A stretch of 64,000 bases of DNA from the NCBI GenBank assembly GCA_963712175.1, contig CAVQGZ010000010.1, positions 51,192-115,191 on the forward strand, read 5' to 3'. Of the stretch, positions 43,495 through 55,711 are shown in pieces; within the stretch, counting starts at the first letter, position 1, and every line of letters begins with the position of its first letter. Origin of the DNA: CAVQGZ01 sp963712175. GTDB taxonomy: Bacteria; Actinomycetota; Actinomycetes; Jiangellales; Jiangellaceae. The notes under the pieces were generated by a model, which worked only from the letters and a program-made list of their open reading frames with translations, was not told the origin of the DNA and did no database searches. The translations under genes and the position numbers were made by a program.

Positions 43495-44072
43495 GCAGCC
43501 CCTGGCTCGTGGTCGGGCTCGGCAACCCCGGGCCCGACTACGCCACCACCCGGCACAACGTCGGGGCCATGGTCGCCGAGCTGCTCGCCGAGCGTGCGGA
43601 TGCTCGGCTGTCGCCGCACCGACGTGGTCGCTCCGACGTGGCCGACATCCGGCTCGGGCCCCTGCCGGGTATCCGAACGATCCTGGCTCGGCCACGCTCC
43701 TACATGAACACCTCCGGTGGCCCGGTCGCCGCGCTGATGGACTACTTCGGGGTGCCCGCCGAGCAGCTCGTCGTCGTGCACGACGAGCTCGACCTGCCGT
43801 TCGAGTCGCTGCGGCTCAAGCGGGGTGGTGGTGACAACGGGCACAACGGACTGCGCAGCCTGCGCCAGTCGCTGGGCACCGGGGAATTCCTGCGTGTGCG
43901 CATCGGCATCGGTCGCCCACCGGGCAGCCAGGCTGCCGCCGACTTCGTCCTCAAGCCCTTCACCGCGCCGGAGCGCAAGCACCTGCCACTCGTGGTGGAG
44001 CGGGCGGGGGACGCGACCGAGGCCCTCGTCCGCGGGGGCCTCGAGCGGGCGCAGAACGACTACAACAGCTGA
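43491..44072 (+). CDS. pth: Peptidyl-tRNA hydrolase, probable CTG start
   Basis: About 193 residues; releases peptides from stalled peptidyl-tRNA. It has LVVGLGNPGPDYATTRHNVGAM (catalytic His), RPRSYMNTSGGPV, HDELDLPFESLRLKRGGGDNGHNGL and FLRVRIGIGRP. The first beta-strand (WLVVGLGNPG) requires a start before GTG 43509. The only upstream candidate before an in-frame stop at 43470 is CTG 43491, which overlaps the rplY stop as CTGA. GTG 43509 would still give MVGLGNPG and is the conservative alternative. Confidence 0.9.
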   Translation: MSSPWLVVGLGNPGPDYATTRHNVGAMVAELLAERADARLSPHRRGRSDVADIRLGPLPGIRTILARPRSYMNTSGGPVAALMDYFGVPAEQLVVVHDELDLPFESLRLKRGGGDNGHNGLRSLRQSLGTGEFLRVRIGIGRPPGSQAAADFVLKPFTAPERKHLPLVVERAGDATEALVRGGLERAQNDYNS

Positions 44073-44103
44073 TCCACGTCCGACCCACTGCAAGGAGTGC
44101 TGC

Positions 44104-47688
<3,585 letters not shown>

Positions 47689-47699
47689 CCCGTCCTGCT

Positions 47700-47806
47700 T
47701 GCGTCCGACGAGTACGCACCTATTGCTCCGACCGGCTCGGACGCGTCTGTTGTGGCGGGCTTGCGTCCGAGGAGGAGCAGGCAATAGGTGGCATCGCCTC
47801 GGACGT
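47700..47806. repeat. Inverted pair of palindromic units (REP/BIME-like)
   Basis: Unit A: GCGTCCGA (47701-47708) pairs with TCGGACGC (47737-47744) and encloses CACCTATTGC (47717-47726). Unit B: CGTCCGAGG (47764-47772) pairs with CCTCGGACG (47797-47805) and encloses GCAATAGGTG (47781-47790), the exact complement of the core in A. The two units are therefore imperfect inverted copies. Located between mfd and the transporter. Confidence 0.7.
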
Positions 47807-47837
47807 GCGGGGGCCTGTGACCAAATCGTTACCTAAC

Positions 47838-47865
47838 TTTCTGGAAACTTACTTACGCGTATGGT
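47838..47865 (+). promoter_or_regulatory. Probable promoter of the sugar importer
   Basis: TTTCTG (47838-47843), 16 bp, TATGGT (47860-47865), in a stretch of AT-rich DNA exceptional for this window. An imperfect dyad actttctggaaact overlaps the -35 and could bind a regulator; none is encoded nearby. Confidence 0.5.
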
Positions 47866-47913
47866 CTACTACTCGTCAGGTTCTTTCCTGTTACTGAAGG
47901 GAGTGCTTCACAC

Positions 47914-49194
47914 ATGAAGCTCCGCTACGTCGTTGCAGCATCGGCGGCCATCGCTCTGACGGCCACCGCCTGCGGTTCGAGCTCGTCCGGAGGTGGCGAC
48001 CTGGCCGCCCCGGGGGAGGACGCCGAGGGCACACTCAAGGTCTGGCTCATGGCCGGCAGCCAGCCCGACACGGTCGTCGAGGCGGTGAACGCCCAGTTCA
48101 ACGAGGCGTACCCGAACGTCGACGTCGAGGTCGAGCTCCAGGAGTGGGGCGGCATCCAAGACAAGCTGACCACCTCGCTCAACACCGACGCCACCCCGTG
48201 CGTCGCCGAGATCGGCAACTCGCTGACGGCGAAGTTCGCGGACGCCGGCCTGCTGGCCGACCTCTCCTCGGTCGCCGGCGACCTCGGTGAGGACGCCTGG
48301 CTACCGGGCCTCACCCCGTCAGGCGAGCTTGACGGTGAGCGCTACGGAATTCCGTACTACGGCGGTGTGCGCATCGTCATGTACAACAAGGACCACTTCG
48401 CTGAGGCCGGCGTCGAGGTTCCCACCACGCTGGACGAGCTCGAGGCCGTGGCCGCGACCCTCAGCGAGACCAAGGGCACCGTCGAGGACGGCTACTCCGC
48501 GTTCTACTTCCCGGGCAAGTACTGGTACGGCGCCCTCCCGTTCGTCTGGACCACGGGTGGCGACATTGCCACGCAGGACGGCGAGTGGACCGGTGCCATC
48601 GACTCCGACGAGTCGAAGGCCGGCCTCGAGACCCTCAAGGGCCTGGTGGACAACTACTCGACTGCGCCGAAGGACGGGGACGAGACCAAGAACTGGGAGG
48701 TCTTCCAGGAGGACAACATCGGCATGGTCATCGACTCGTGGTGGGCGCCCGGAGCGGTCGTCAGCACGAACGAGGACTTCGCTGACAAGGTCGGCGTGTT
48801 CCCGCTGCCCGGCGTGAGCGCCGACGAGACTGCCCCGGTCTTCTTCGGGGGCTCCGACCTGGCCGTGTCGCAGAACTGCGCCGACCCGGGTCTGGCCGTC
48901 GAGTGGGTCAAGATCCTCACCGGCGAGCAGATCCAGACCGAGCTCGCGCGTGACGGCGGAGTCATCCCGAACAACGAGGCGTCCTTCTCCGGCCACGAGG
49001 GCAACGAGTTCCTGCTCGCTGCCGACGAGGCCGCCAAGGTCAGCAAGTTCACGCCCGTGTCGCCCAACTGGGGCAACGTCGAGGCCGAGGCCGTCCTGCC
49101 GGACATGCTGGTGAAGATCTTCACCGAGCAGGCCACGATCGACGACGCCACCGCAGACGCCAGCGCGAAGATCGCGGATCTTCTCAACGGCTAG
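47914..49194 (+). CDS. Sugar ABC transporter substrate-binding lipoprotein
   Basis: 426 residues, cluster B sugar-binding protein. Lipoprotein signal with lipobox ATAC and lipidated Cys20, followed by a Ser/Gly linker. The mature part has TLKVWLMAGSQPDTVVEAV, PYYGGVRIVMYNKDHFAEAG and GSDLAVSQNC, as in DasA/NgcE-type proteins. Ligand unknown; NagZ in the same operon suggests a GlcNAc-containing disaccharide. ATG with GAAGGGAG upstream. It is separated from the permeases by two hairpins. Confidence 0.92.
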   Translation: MKLRYVVAASAAIALTATACGSSSSGGGDLAAPGEDAEGTLKVWLMAGSQPDTVVEAVNAQFNEAYPNVDVEVELQEWGGIQDKLTTSLNTDATPCVAEIGNSLTAKFADAGLLADLSSVAGDLGEDAWLPGLTPSGELDGERYGIPYYGGVRIVMYNKDHFAEAGVEVPTTLDELEAVAATLSETKGTVEDGYSAFYFPGKYWYGALPFVWTTGGDIATQDGEWTGAIDSDESKAGLETLKGLVDNYSTAPKDGDETKNWEVFQEDNIGMVIDSWWAPGAVVSTNEDFADKVGVFPLPGVSADETAPVFFGGSDLAVSQNCADPGLAVEWVKILTGEQIQTELARDGGVIPNNEASFSGHEGNEFLLAADEAAKVSKFTPVSPNWGNVEAEAVLPDMLVKIFTEQATIDDATADASAKIADLLNG

Positions 49195-49201
49195 CACCGT
49201 G

Positions 49202-49281
49202 GCGGTGCGACACCCCGGTTCGCACCGCTGAACCCCTGAGCGCGGCGGCCGGTCGGAGATCAGCCTCCGACCGGCCGCCGC
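49202..49281 (+). terminator. Double hairpin after binding-protein gene
   Basis: Hairpin 1: GCGGTGCG (49202-49209) / CGCACCGC (49221-49228). Hairpin 2: perfect 17-bp stem, 49242-49258 / 49265-49281, loop atcagc. Likely partial terminators or 3' protectors that raise binding protein over permease mRNA. Confidence 0.75.
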
Positions 49282-49335
49282 CTTCGATCCCGACCCACTA
49301 CGCCACCCAGCCGTCATGACCGAGGGGAGCAGCCA

Positions 49336-50316
49336 ATGAGCAGCACCGTGGGCAGCACCACCCCGACCCGTCCGAGCCTCGACGCCCGCCCTGCCGGCGA
49401 CGTCCCCGAGGGCTCGGCCGCCGGCCCCCAGCGCAACAACCGCCTCCCCCTCCTGCTCCTCGCGCCGGCCACCCTGCTGCTGCTGGTCGTGCTCGGGTAC
49501 CCGATCGTCCGGATGGTCACCCTGTCGCTGCAGGAGGCCAAGCTCCGCAACATCGTCCGGGGCGACACCACCTGGAACAACTTCGAGAACTACCAGCGGA
49601 TCTTCGCCGACCCGACGTTCTGGGACGTGGTGCTGCGCACCGTCCTGTTCGCCGTCGCCTGCGTCGCCGCGACGATGCTGCTGGGCACACTGGTTGCGTT
49701 GCTGCTCAAGCGGCTCGGAACCCGGATGCGCCTGCTCGTCTCGGTCGGGCTCCTCATGGCCTGGGCCACACCCGTGGTCACTGCCACCCAGGTGTGGCAG
49801 TGGCTGTTCGACACGCAGTACGGGCTGGTCAACTGGGCACTGGTCAGCCTCGGGTTCGACGGCTTTCTCAACTACTCCTGGCTGGCCAACCCGCTCTCGC
49901 TGCTCACCGTTGCCGGGGTGGTCGTCGTCTGGGGTGCTATCCCCTTCGTGGCGCTGACGCTGTACGCAGGGCTCACGCAGGTGCCTGAAGAGCTGTACGA
50001 GGCGGCCGAGGTGGACGGCGCCACAGGCTGGCGGCGGTTCTGGTCGATCACGTTCCCGCTTCTCGCACCCATCTTCACGATCCTGGCAGCCCTGTCGACG
50101 ATCTGGGACTTCCGGGTGTTCACCCAGGTCTTCATCCTCCAGAAGGCTGGAGGCATCACGTCGGAGACCAACCTGCTGGGCATCTACGCCTACCGGACCA
50201 GCTTCGCCGGCAACGACTTCGGCGCCGGCGCCGCCATGTCAGTCGTCATGGTCGTCCTGCTCGGAGGCCTCTCGCTGTTCTACGTCCGTCGCATGATCAA
50301 GGAGGTGGACGCGTGA
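49336..50316 (+). CDS. Sugar ABC transporter permease 1 (MalF-like)
   Basis: 326 residues, six membrane segments after a disordered N-terminus (PRPAGDVPEGSAAGPQ-like). The cytoplasmic EAA loop is ELYEAAEVDGATGWRRFWSITFPLLAP, of which EAAEVDGA is the ATPase-contacting motif. Forms a heterodimer with the next gene. ATG with GAGGGGAGC upstream. No ATPase gene occurs in the operon, so a shared MsiK-type ATPase must power it. Confidence 0.92.
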   Translation: MSSTVGSTTPTRPSLDARPAGDVPEGSAAGPQRNNRLPLLLLAPATLLLLVVLGYPIVRMVTLSLQEAKLRNIVRGDTTWNNFENYQRIFADPTFWDVVLRTVLFAVACVAATMLLGTLVALLLKRLGTRMRLLVSVGLLMAWATPVVTATQVWQWLFDTQYGLVNWALVSLGFDGFLNYSWLANPLSLLTVAGVVVVWGAIPFVALTLYAGLTQVPEELYEAAEVDGATGWRRFWSITFPLLAPIFTILAALSTIWDFRVFTQVFILQKAGGITSETNLLGIYAYRTSFAGNDFGAGAAMSVVMVVLLGGLSLFYVRRMIKEVDA

Positions 50317-51152
50317 GCGCCCGCACGACCCGCGTCGGCTCGCTGGCCGCCAACACCACTGCCCTCGTGGTCTTCGTGATCATGGTGTTCCCCGTCTACT
50401 GGATGGTGAACACGGCTCTGAAGCCTCGCTCGGACGTGTTCACGCGCGAGCCGAAGTTCTTCCCGAGCCCGCTCACGTTCGAGCACTTCACTCGGGTCAT
50501 CGCCGACGACGGCTTCTTCATCTTCGCGCGCAACAGCCTGGTCGTCACCCTGGTGGTGGTACTGCTGTCGATGGTCGTGGCCTTCCTGGCCGCCACCGCG
50601 GTGGCTCGCTTCCGCTTCAAGGGCCGTCGCGGGTACATCGTGATGATCCTGGCGGTTCAGATGGTGCCCTTCGAGGCCTTGCTGATCTCGATGTTCGTGA
50701 TGCTCAACAGCGTCGGCCTCGTCGACAAGCTCGCCGGTGTGATGGTCGCCTACCTCGCGTTCGTGCTGCCGTTCACGATCTGGACCCTCCGCGGGTTCGT
50801 CGCGAACGTCCCGGTCGAGCTCGAGGAGGCTGCGATGATCGACGGCTGCTCGCGCTCGCAGGCCTTTCGCCGGGTGCTGTTCCCGCTGATCATGCCGGGC
50901 CTTGTCGCGACCAGCGTGTTCGCGTTCATCCAGGCCTGGAACGAGTTCATCCTGGCCAACGTGATCCTGCTGTCGGAGAAGAACTACACCCTCCCCATCT
51001 GGCTGGCGGGCTTCCAGAGCAACTTCAAGGAGACCGACTGGAGCGGGCTGATGGCCGGCTCCACGCTGTTCGCCATCCCGGTCATCGTCTTCTTCGTCGC
51101 CGTCCAGGGACGCATCCAGTCGGGCGCTCTCGCCGGTGGGGTCAAGGGCTGA
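50313..51152 (+). CDS. Sugar ABC transporter permease 2 (MalG-like)
   Basis: 279 residues, six membrane segments (first about 14-34, VVFVIMVFPVYWMVNTALKP). EAA loop LEEAAMIDGCSRSQAFRRVLFPLIMPG. The GTG overlaps permease 1 by 4 nt, and its stop overlaps the NagZ start (TGATG), so permease and hydrolase are translationally coupled. Confidence 0.92.
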   Translation: MSARTTRVGSLAANTTALVVFVIMVFPVYWMVNTALKPRSDVFTREPKFFPSPLTFEHFTRVIADDGFFIFARNSLVVTLVVVLLSMVVAFLAATAVARFRFKGRRGYIVMILAVQMVPFEALLISMFVMLNSVGLVDKLAGVMVAYLAFVLPFTIWTLRGFVANVPVELEEAAMIDGCSRSQAFRRVLFPLIMPGLVATSVFAFIQAWNEFILANVILLSEKNYTLPIWLAGFQSNFKETDWSGLMAGSTLFAIPVIVFFVAVQGRIQSGALAGGVKG

Positions 51153-52699
51153 TGGCCCAGACGCCAACCGCTCTGCACGCCACTGCCGATGGCGGCGTCG
51201 GGCCGGACGCGCTGACCGACGTCGAGCTGCGTCGCCTGGTGCTCGGAACCCTGTTCCCCGGCTTCGAGGGGACGACGGCCCCGACCTGGCTGCTCGAGCT
51301 GCTCCGCGACGGGCTCGCCGGGGTCGTCCTGTTCGAACGCAACGTCTCGACGCGGGACCCCGACGGCAGCGTGGCTGCCCTGTCGACCCAGCTTCGCCAG
51401 GCACGACCCGCCGTCATCGTCGCCGTGGACGAAGAGGGTGGGGACGTCACCCGCCTCGACGCGGCCCGCGGCTCGGACGTGCCAGGGGCCGCGGCGCTCG
51501 GGGTCGTGAACGACCCCGGGCTCACCCGACGTGTCGCCGGATACCTCGGCTCACGACTGCAGGCGGCGGGCGTCTCGCTCAACCTGGCACCGGTCGCCGA
51601 CGTGGACGCCGACCCGCAGAACCCCATCATCGGCATCCGCTCGTTCGGCAGCGACCCGGAGGCGGTAGCCGCGCACGTCGCGGCCTTCGTGCACGGGCAG
51701 CAGACCCAGGGGGTCGCGGCAACCGTCAAGCACTTCCCCGGTCACGGTGCGACGGTCGAGGACAGCCACGTCACCGTCCCCTCCGTCGACGTGTCACTGC
51801 AGCAGCTGCGCCACCGTGAGCTCGTCCCATTCCGGTCGGCAGTGGCGGCGGGGACGCAGGTGGTCATGACCGCGCACGTGCGATACCCCGCGCTGGACGA
51901 CGTCCCGGCGACGCTGTCGCGTCCCATCCTCACCGACCTGCTGCGCGGCGAGCTCGGCTTCGAGGGCGTCGTCATGACCGACGGCCTGGACATGAACGCC
52001 ATCAGCCAGACGGTGGGCCATGAGGAGGGCGCCGTGCAAGCCCTCCTCGCCGGTGCCGATGCGCTGTGCGTGGGTGGCGAGAGCACGGGGCCGCAGATCG
52101 TCGAACGCCTGGTGGCAGCCGTCACCGCGGCAGTGCGCAGCGGACGCCTGCCGGTGTCGCGGCTGCTGGACGCCACGCACCGGGTGGGCGTCCTGGCAGC
52201 GTGGACTCGCGAGCCCGTCGAGCCGAGCGGCGAGCACGGCTCCGGAGTCGAGGCTGCCCGGCGAGCGCTGCGTGCATCGGGGCAGGTGCGCCTCGACCGC
52301 GCCCCGCTCGTCCTCGAGCTGCACGACGAGCCGAGCATTGCTGCCGGCGAGGTGCCCTGGGCGATCGGGGCACCGCTCACCGAACGGATGACGGGCACGG
52401 TGGTGGAGGTGCTGACGCCGCAGGACAGCGACCCCGCTCCGGCGCTGGCTCGCCATGCCGACCGACCGGTCGTACTCGCGGTTCGTGGGGTGCGGCGTCG
52501 GGCGTGGCAGCGTCACGTCCTCGCCTCGGTGCGGGCAGCGCGTCCGGACGTCGTCGTCGTCGACCACGAGCTGCCTGGTGATGAGTCCCTGCTGGGTCCG
52601 AACCACCTGCTCACCTTCAGCGGGTCGCTGGTGTCAGCCGAGGTGGCCGCCGACGTCCTGGCCGGCCGAGGCGACGTGGCAGGCCTGCGTACGATCTGA
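51152..52699 (+). CDS. nagZ: Beta-N-acetylhexosaminidase (NagZ-like, GH3)
   Basis: 515 residues. GH3 catalytic domain (about 25-350) with VIVAVDEEGGDVTRL, NLAPVADVDADPQNPIIGIRSFG, KHFPGHGATVEDSH (residues 193-206; His/Asp dyad loop of NagZ) and the nucleophile Asp277 in VVMTDGLDM. A C-terminal domain (about 370-515) lacks catalytic residues. No signal peptide: it should act in the cytosol on what the coupled transporter brings in, splitting GlcNAc from chitobiose or GlcNAc-MurNAc fragments. Which of the two cannot be told. Confidence 0.92.
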   Translation: MAQTPTALHATADGGVGPDALTDVELRRLVLGTLFPGFEGTTAPTWLLELLRDGLAGVVLFERNVSTRDPDGSVAALSTQLRQARPAVIVAVDEEGGDVTRLDAARGSDVPGAAALGVVNDPGLTRRVAGYLGSRLQAAGVSLNLAPVADVDADPQNPIIGIRSFGSDPEAVAAHVAAFVHGQQTQGVAATVKHFPGHGATVEDSHVTVPSVDVSLQQLRHRELVPFRSAVAAGTQVVMTAHVRYPALDDVPATLSRPILTDLLRGELGFEGVVMTDGLDMNAISQTVGHEEGAVQALLAGADALCVGGESTGPQIVERLVAAVTAAVRSGRLPVSRLLDATHRVGVLAAWTREPVEPSGEHGSGVEAARRALRASGQVRLDRAPLVLELHDEPSIAAGEVPWAIGAPLTERMTGTVVEVLTPQDSDPAPALARHADRPVVLAVRGVRRRAWQRHVLASVRAARPDVVVVDHELPGDESLLGPNHLLTFSGSLVSAEVAADVLAGRGDVAGLRTI

Positions 52700-52702
52700 C
52701 GG

Positions 52703-53245
52703 GTGCGTGTACTCCCGACTGTGCTCCTTGCTGCCTCCGCTGTGGCCGTCAGTGCCTGTGGTGTGACGGGAGCTGCCGCCACCGTGGGCGAGGAGACCAT
52801 CACCATCCAGGCGCTGCAGGGCGAGATCGTCGACTTCAGCGAGTCCTTCGACGAGCCGCTCCCGGTGACCGGAGACCTGTCCGACGTGCAGCGGGAGTTC
52901 CTGACCCGGGAGATCAACCACCTGCTGCTCATCGAGATGGCCGACCGCGAGGGAGTGGAGATCACGGCCGCTGGTGTCGACGAGCTCTACGACGAGCTGG
53001 GCGAGCAGGCCGGTGGCGACCTGGACGCGCTTCGAGCCCAGTTCGTCTACACCGAGGCGGGCCTGCGGCGGGCGCTGGAGGACGAGCTGAGGGTGCAGGG
53101 GCTCGAGCCCATCGTCGGCGACATCGTTCCCGCGCTCGCGCAGACCGCTGACGAGGTCGGCGTCGAGGTCAACCCCCGCTTCGGCAGCTGGGAGGGCGCC
53201 AGCCTCGTGCCCGGAACCGGCTCCATCTCGGTGCCGGCCGGCTGA
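52703..53245 (+). CDS. SurA-N-like lipoprotein
   Basis: 180 residues. Lipoprotein signal with VSAC and lipidated Cys19. Then a SurA N-terminal-like helical domain: VGEETITIQALQGEIVDF, EFLTREINHLLLIEMADREGVEITAAGVDELYDEL, in part. No PPIase (parvulin) domain, so it would be a chaperone-type or unknown envelope protein. The mfd/surA-like/mazG/eno order is common in actinobacteria. GTG start, 3 bp after nagZ. Confidence 0.82.
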   Translation: MRVLPTVLLAASAVAVSACGVTGAAATVGEETITIQALQGEIVDFSESFDEPLPVTGDLSDVQREFLTREINHLLLIEMADREGVEITAAGVDELYDELGEQAGGDLDALRAQFVYTEAGLRRALEDELRVQGLEPIVGDIVPALAQTADEVGVEVNPRFGSWEGASLVPGTGSISVPAG

Positions 53246-53253
53246 GCCACCTG

Positions 53254-53979
53254 GTGAACGCGCCCGCGGGGGAGCAGCTGCTGCGCCTGGTCGCGGTCAT
53301 GGACCAGCTCCGCTCGCCAGGCGGATGCCCGTGGGACGCGGAGCAGACCCACGAGTCGCTGGCGACCTACCTGCTCGAGGAAACCTACGAGACCCTCGAG
53401 GCGATCGACTCCGGTGACCGCGACCACCTGCGCGAGGAGCTCGGCGACCTGCTGCTGCAGGTGGTCTTCCACGCGCGGGTCGCCGCCGAGCACCCGGACG
53501 ACCCGTGGACGGTCGACGACGTCGCCGCCGGTATCGCCGACAAGCTCGTGCGACGACACCCCCACGTGTTCGCTGATGCGCGCGCCGACACCGCCGCTCA
53601 TGTCGAGGCCCGCTGGGACGCGATGAAGGCGGCTGAGAAGGGCCGGACGTCAGCACTCGACGGGATCCCGGCCGCCCTCCCGGCGCTCTCGCTCGCCGCG
53701 AAGACGATGGGACGCGCCGAGCGGGCCGGGGTGGCCCCCACCCCACCCCCGCCGGGCCGCGCAGCGTCGGCGGCGGCCGACGAGCAGGCGATCGGGGACG
53801 CCCTCCTGGCTCTCGTCCAGCAGGCCCGGTCACACGGCGTCGATCCCGAGCAGGCGCTACGCCGAGCGGTGGGGCGCTACGGCGAGCAGGTCCGGGAGCT
53901 CGAGCGGGCTCGTGGCCAGACCGAGACGCCTGTCCCGGTCGACGCGCCCGGCAGCGGCAGGGGGACGAATGAGCCCTGA
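53254..53979 (+). CDS. mazG: Nucleoside triphosphate pyrophosphohydrolase
   Basis: 241 residues; hydrolyses (d)NTPs, including damaged ones, to NMP and PPi. It has GGCPWDAEQTHESLATYLLEETYETLEAI (the EExxE part of the metal site is in LEETYE) and LREELGDLLLQVVFHARVA (ExxD). The first MazG domain is intact; the second half is Ala-rich and diverged. GTG start close to the lipoprotein stop. The amidohydrolase start overlaps its 3' end by 11 bp in another frame. Confidence 0.94.
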   Translation: MNAPAGEQLLRLVAVMDQLRSPGGCPWDAEQTHESLATYLLEETYETLEAIDSGDRDHLREELGDLLLQVVFHARVAAEHPDDPWTVDDVAAGIADKLVRRHPHVFADARADTAAHVEARWDAMKAAEKGRTSALDGIPAALPALSLAAKTMGRAERAGVAPTPPPPGRAASAAADEQAIGDALLALVQQARSHGVDPEQALRRAVGRYGEQVRELERARGQTETPVPVDAPGSGRGTNEP

Positions 53980-55612
53980 CCTGCTCCTCACCGGCGGGCC
54001 GGTGCTCACCCGCGACGGGACGCCGCGGACCGGTCTGTCCGTCGCCGTGACGGGCGAGCGCATCAGCGCTGTCGGCCCAGCAGAGGAGGTCGACGCGCGT
54101 CGTGGCCCGGGGACCGAGGTCCTCGACCTGGGCGAGCGCCTGCTCATGCCGGGCTTCGTCGACGCCCACGCCCACCCGCTCTGGGGCGGGCTGGAACGCC
54201 TGGCCTGCGACCTGCTCGAGGTGCCACGAACCGTCGCGAGCTACCAGGCGAGGCTGGCGACCACGGCTCGAGACCATCCGCAGTGGTCGTGGATCACCGG
54301 CGGCGGCTGGTCGTTCGAGGCCTTCGACGGCGGGGTCGCCACCGCTGCCATGCTCGACGAGGTCGTGGCCGACCGACCGGTCGTGCTGTTCAACCGCGAC
54401 CACCACGGGGTGTGGGCGAACAGCCGGGCGCTGTCGCTGGCGGGCGTCGACGAGCACACCCCCGATCCCCGCGACGGCCGCATCGAGCGGGACGCGCAGG
54501 GGCGTCCGAGCGGCGTGCTGCACGAAGGTGCCGCCGCACTCGTGACCGATCTCGTGCCCCCGCCGACGGAGGACCTGCTCGACGCGGCCCTGCTCGATGC
54601 GAGGAAGCGGCTGCTGGCGTGGGGAGTGACGGCGTGGAGCGAGGCCATCCTCGGCAGCTACGCCGGCCAGCCGGACCCGCTGCCGACGTACCTGCGGGCA
54701 TGGCGGGAGAACAGGCTGGACGTCGTCACCACCGGCGCGCTCTGGTGGGATCGCACCCGCGGCACCGAGCAGATCGGTGACTTGCTCGAGCGGCGGGCCG
54801 CCGCCCGTGCCGTCGGCGTCGACCTGCAGGTGGTCAAGATCATGGCGGACGGCATCGTGGAGAACCAGACCGCGGCCATGCTCGAGGACTACCTCGTGGC
54901 GGGGGAACCCTCGGGCAACCGCGGCATCAGCTTCGTCGGACGTGAGGTCATGCTCGAGGCAGTGCCCGCGCTGGAGGCCGCCGGCTTCTCCGTCCACGTC
55001 CACGCCATCGGCGACGCAGCGGTGCGCGACACCCTGGACGCTGTCCAGGGTGCGCGGCAGGCCAGCGGCCCACGGTCGCCGAACGCCGTGCCGCACCAGA
55101 TCGCGCACCTGCAGGTGGTGTCCGAACCCGACGTGGCGCGGTTCGCCTCGCTGGGAGTCGTCGCGACCTGCCAGGCGCTCTGGGCGTGCCACGAACCGCA
55201 GATGGACGACTTCACCGTGCCGGTCCTCGGCGAGCACCGGGCGCGCGGGCAGTACCCCTTCGCCGCGATCGCCGAGGCAGGGGGAGAGCTTGCGCTCGGC
55301 AGCGACTGGCCGGTCTCCTCCGCCGACCCGTGGCAGGCCGTGCACGTCGCCGTGACGCGCACCCCGCACGACGAGCCCGACGCCGACCCATTCCTGCCCG
55401 AGCAGGCCCTCTCGCTGTCGGCTGCGCTGCGTGCCGGCACCGCGGGGTCAGCCCGCGCAGCGGGGCTGCCCGATCTCGGACGCGTGCAGGTAGGGGCGCG
55501 GGCCGACCTCGTCGTCGCGTCCGTCGACCCGTTCGGGCTGCCGCCACGCGAGCTGAGCGGGGTGCGCAGCGACGTCGTCGTGGTGGGCGGGCGCATCGTG
55601 GACGGCCTCTGA
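53969..55612 (+). CDS. Amidohydrolase family protein (YtcJ-like)
   Basis: 547 residues, metal-dependent hydrolase of the amidohydrolase_3 type. It has LMPGFVDAHAHPLWGG (HxH), VVKIMADGIVENQTA (metal-bridging carboxylated-Lys position), VHVHAIGDAAVRDTLDAV, and ALGSDWPVSSADPW (metal Asp). The family includes enzymes cleaving N-formyl or exocyclic amide groups; substrate unknown. ATG 53969 overlaps mazG. It interrupts the usual mazG-eno order, so it may be a lineage-specific insertion. Confidence 0.9.
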   Translation: MSPDLLLTGGPVLTRDGTPRTGLSVAVTGERISAVGPAEEVDARRGPGTEVLDLGERLLMPGFVDAHAHPLWGGLERLACDLLEVPRTVASYQARLATTARDHPQWSWITGGGWSFEAFDGGVATAAMLDEVVADRPVVLFNRDHHGVWANSRALSLAGVDEHTPDPRDGRIERDAQGRPSGVLHEGAAALVTDLVPPPTEDLLDAALLDARKRLLAWGVTAWSEAILGSYAGQPDPLPTYLRAWRENRLDVVTTGALWWDRTRGTEQIGDLLERRAAARAVGVDLQVVKIMADGIVENQTAAMLEDYLVAGEPSGNRGISFVGREVMLEAVPALEAAGFSVHVHAIGDAAVRDTLDAVQGARQASGPRSPNAVPHQIAHLQVVSEPDVARFASLGVVATCQALWACHEPQMDDFTVPVLGEHRARGQYPFAAIAEAGGELALGSDWPVSSADPWQAVHVAVTRTPHDEPDADPFLPEQALSLSAALRAGTAGSARAAGLPDLGRVQVGARADLVVASVDPFGLPPRELSGVRSDVVVVGGRIVDGL

Positions 55613-55711
55613 CACCACCATCTCCGAGATCATCGTGAGAAGACACGTCACCGCCCCGGGCCCGCGGATACGCTGCGAGAGACACGCCCCCTGACCGCAA
55701 AGGAGCACGAC

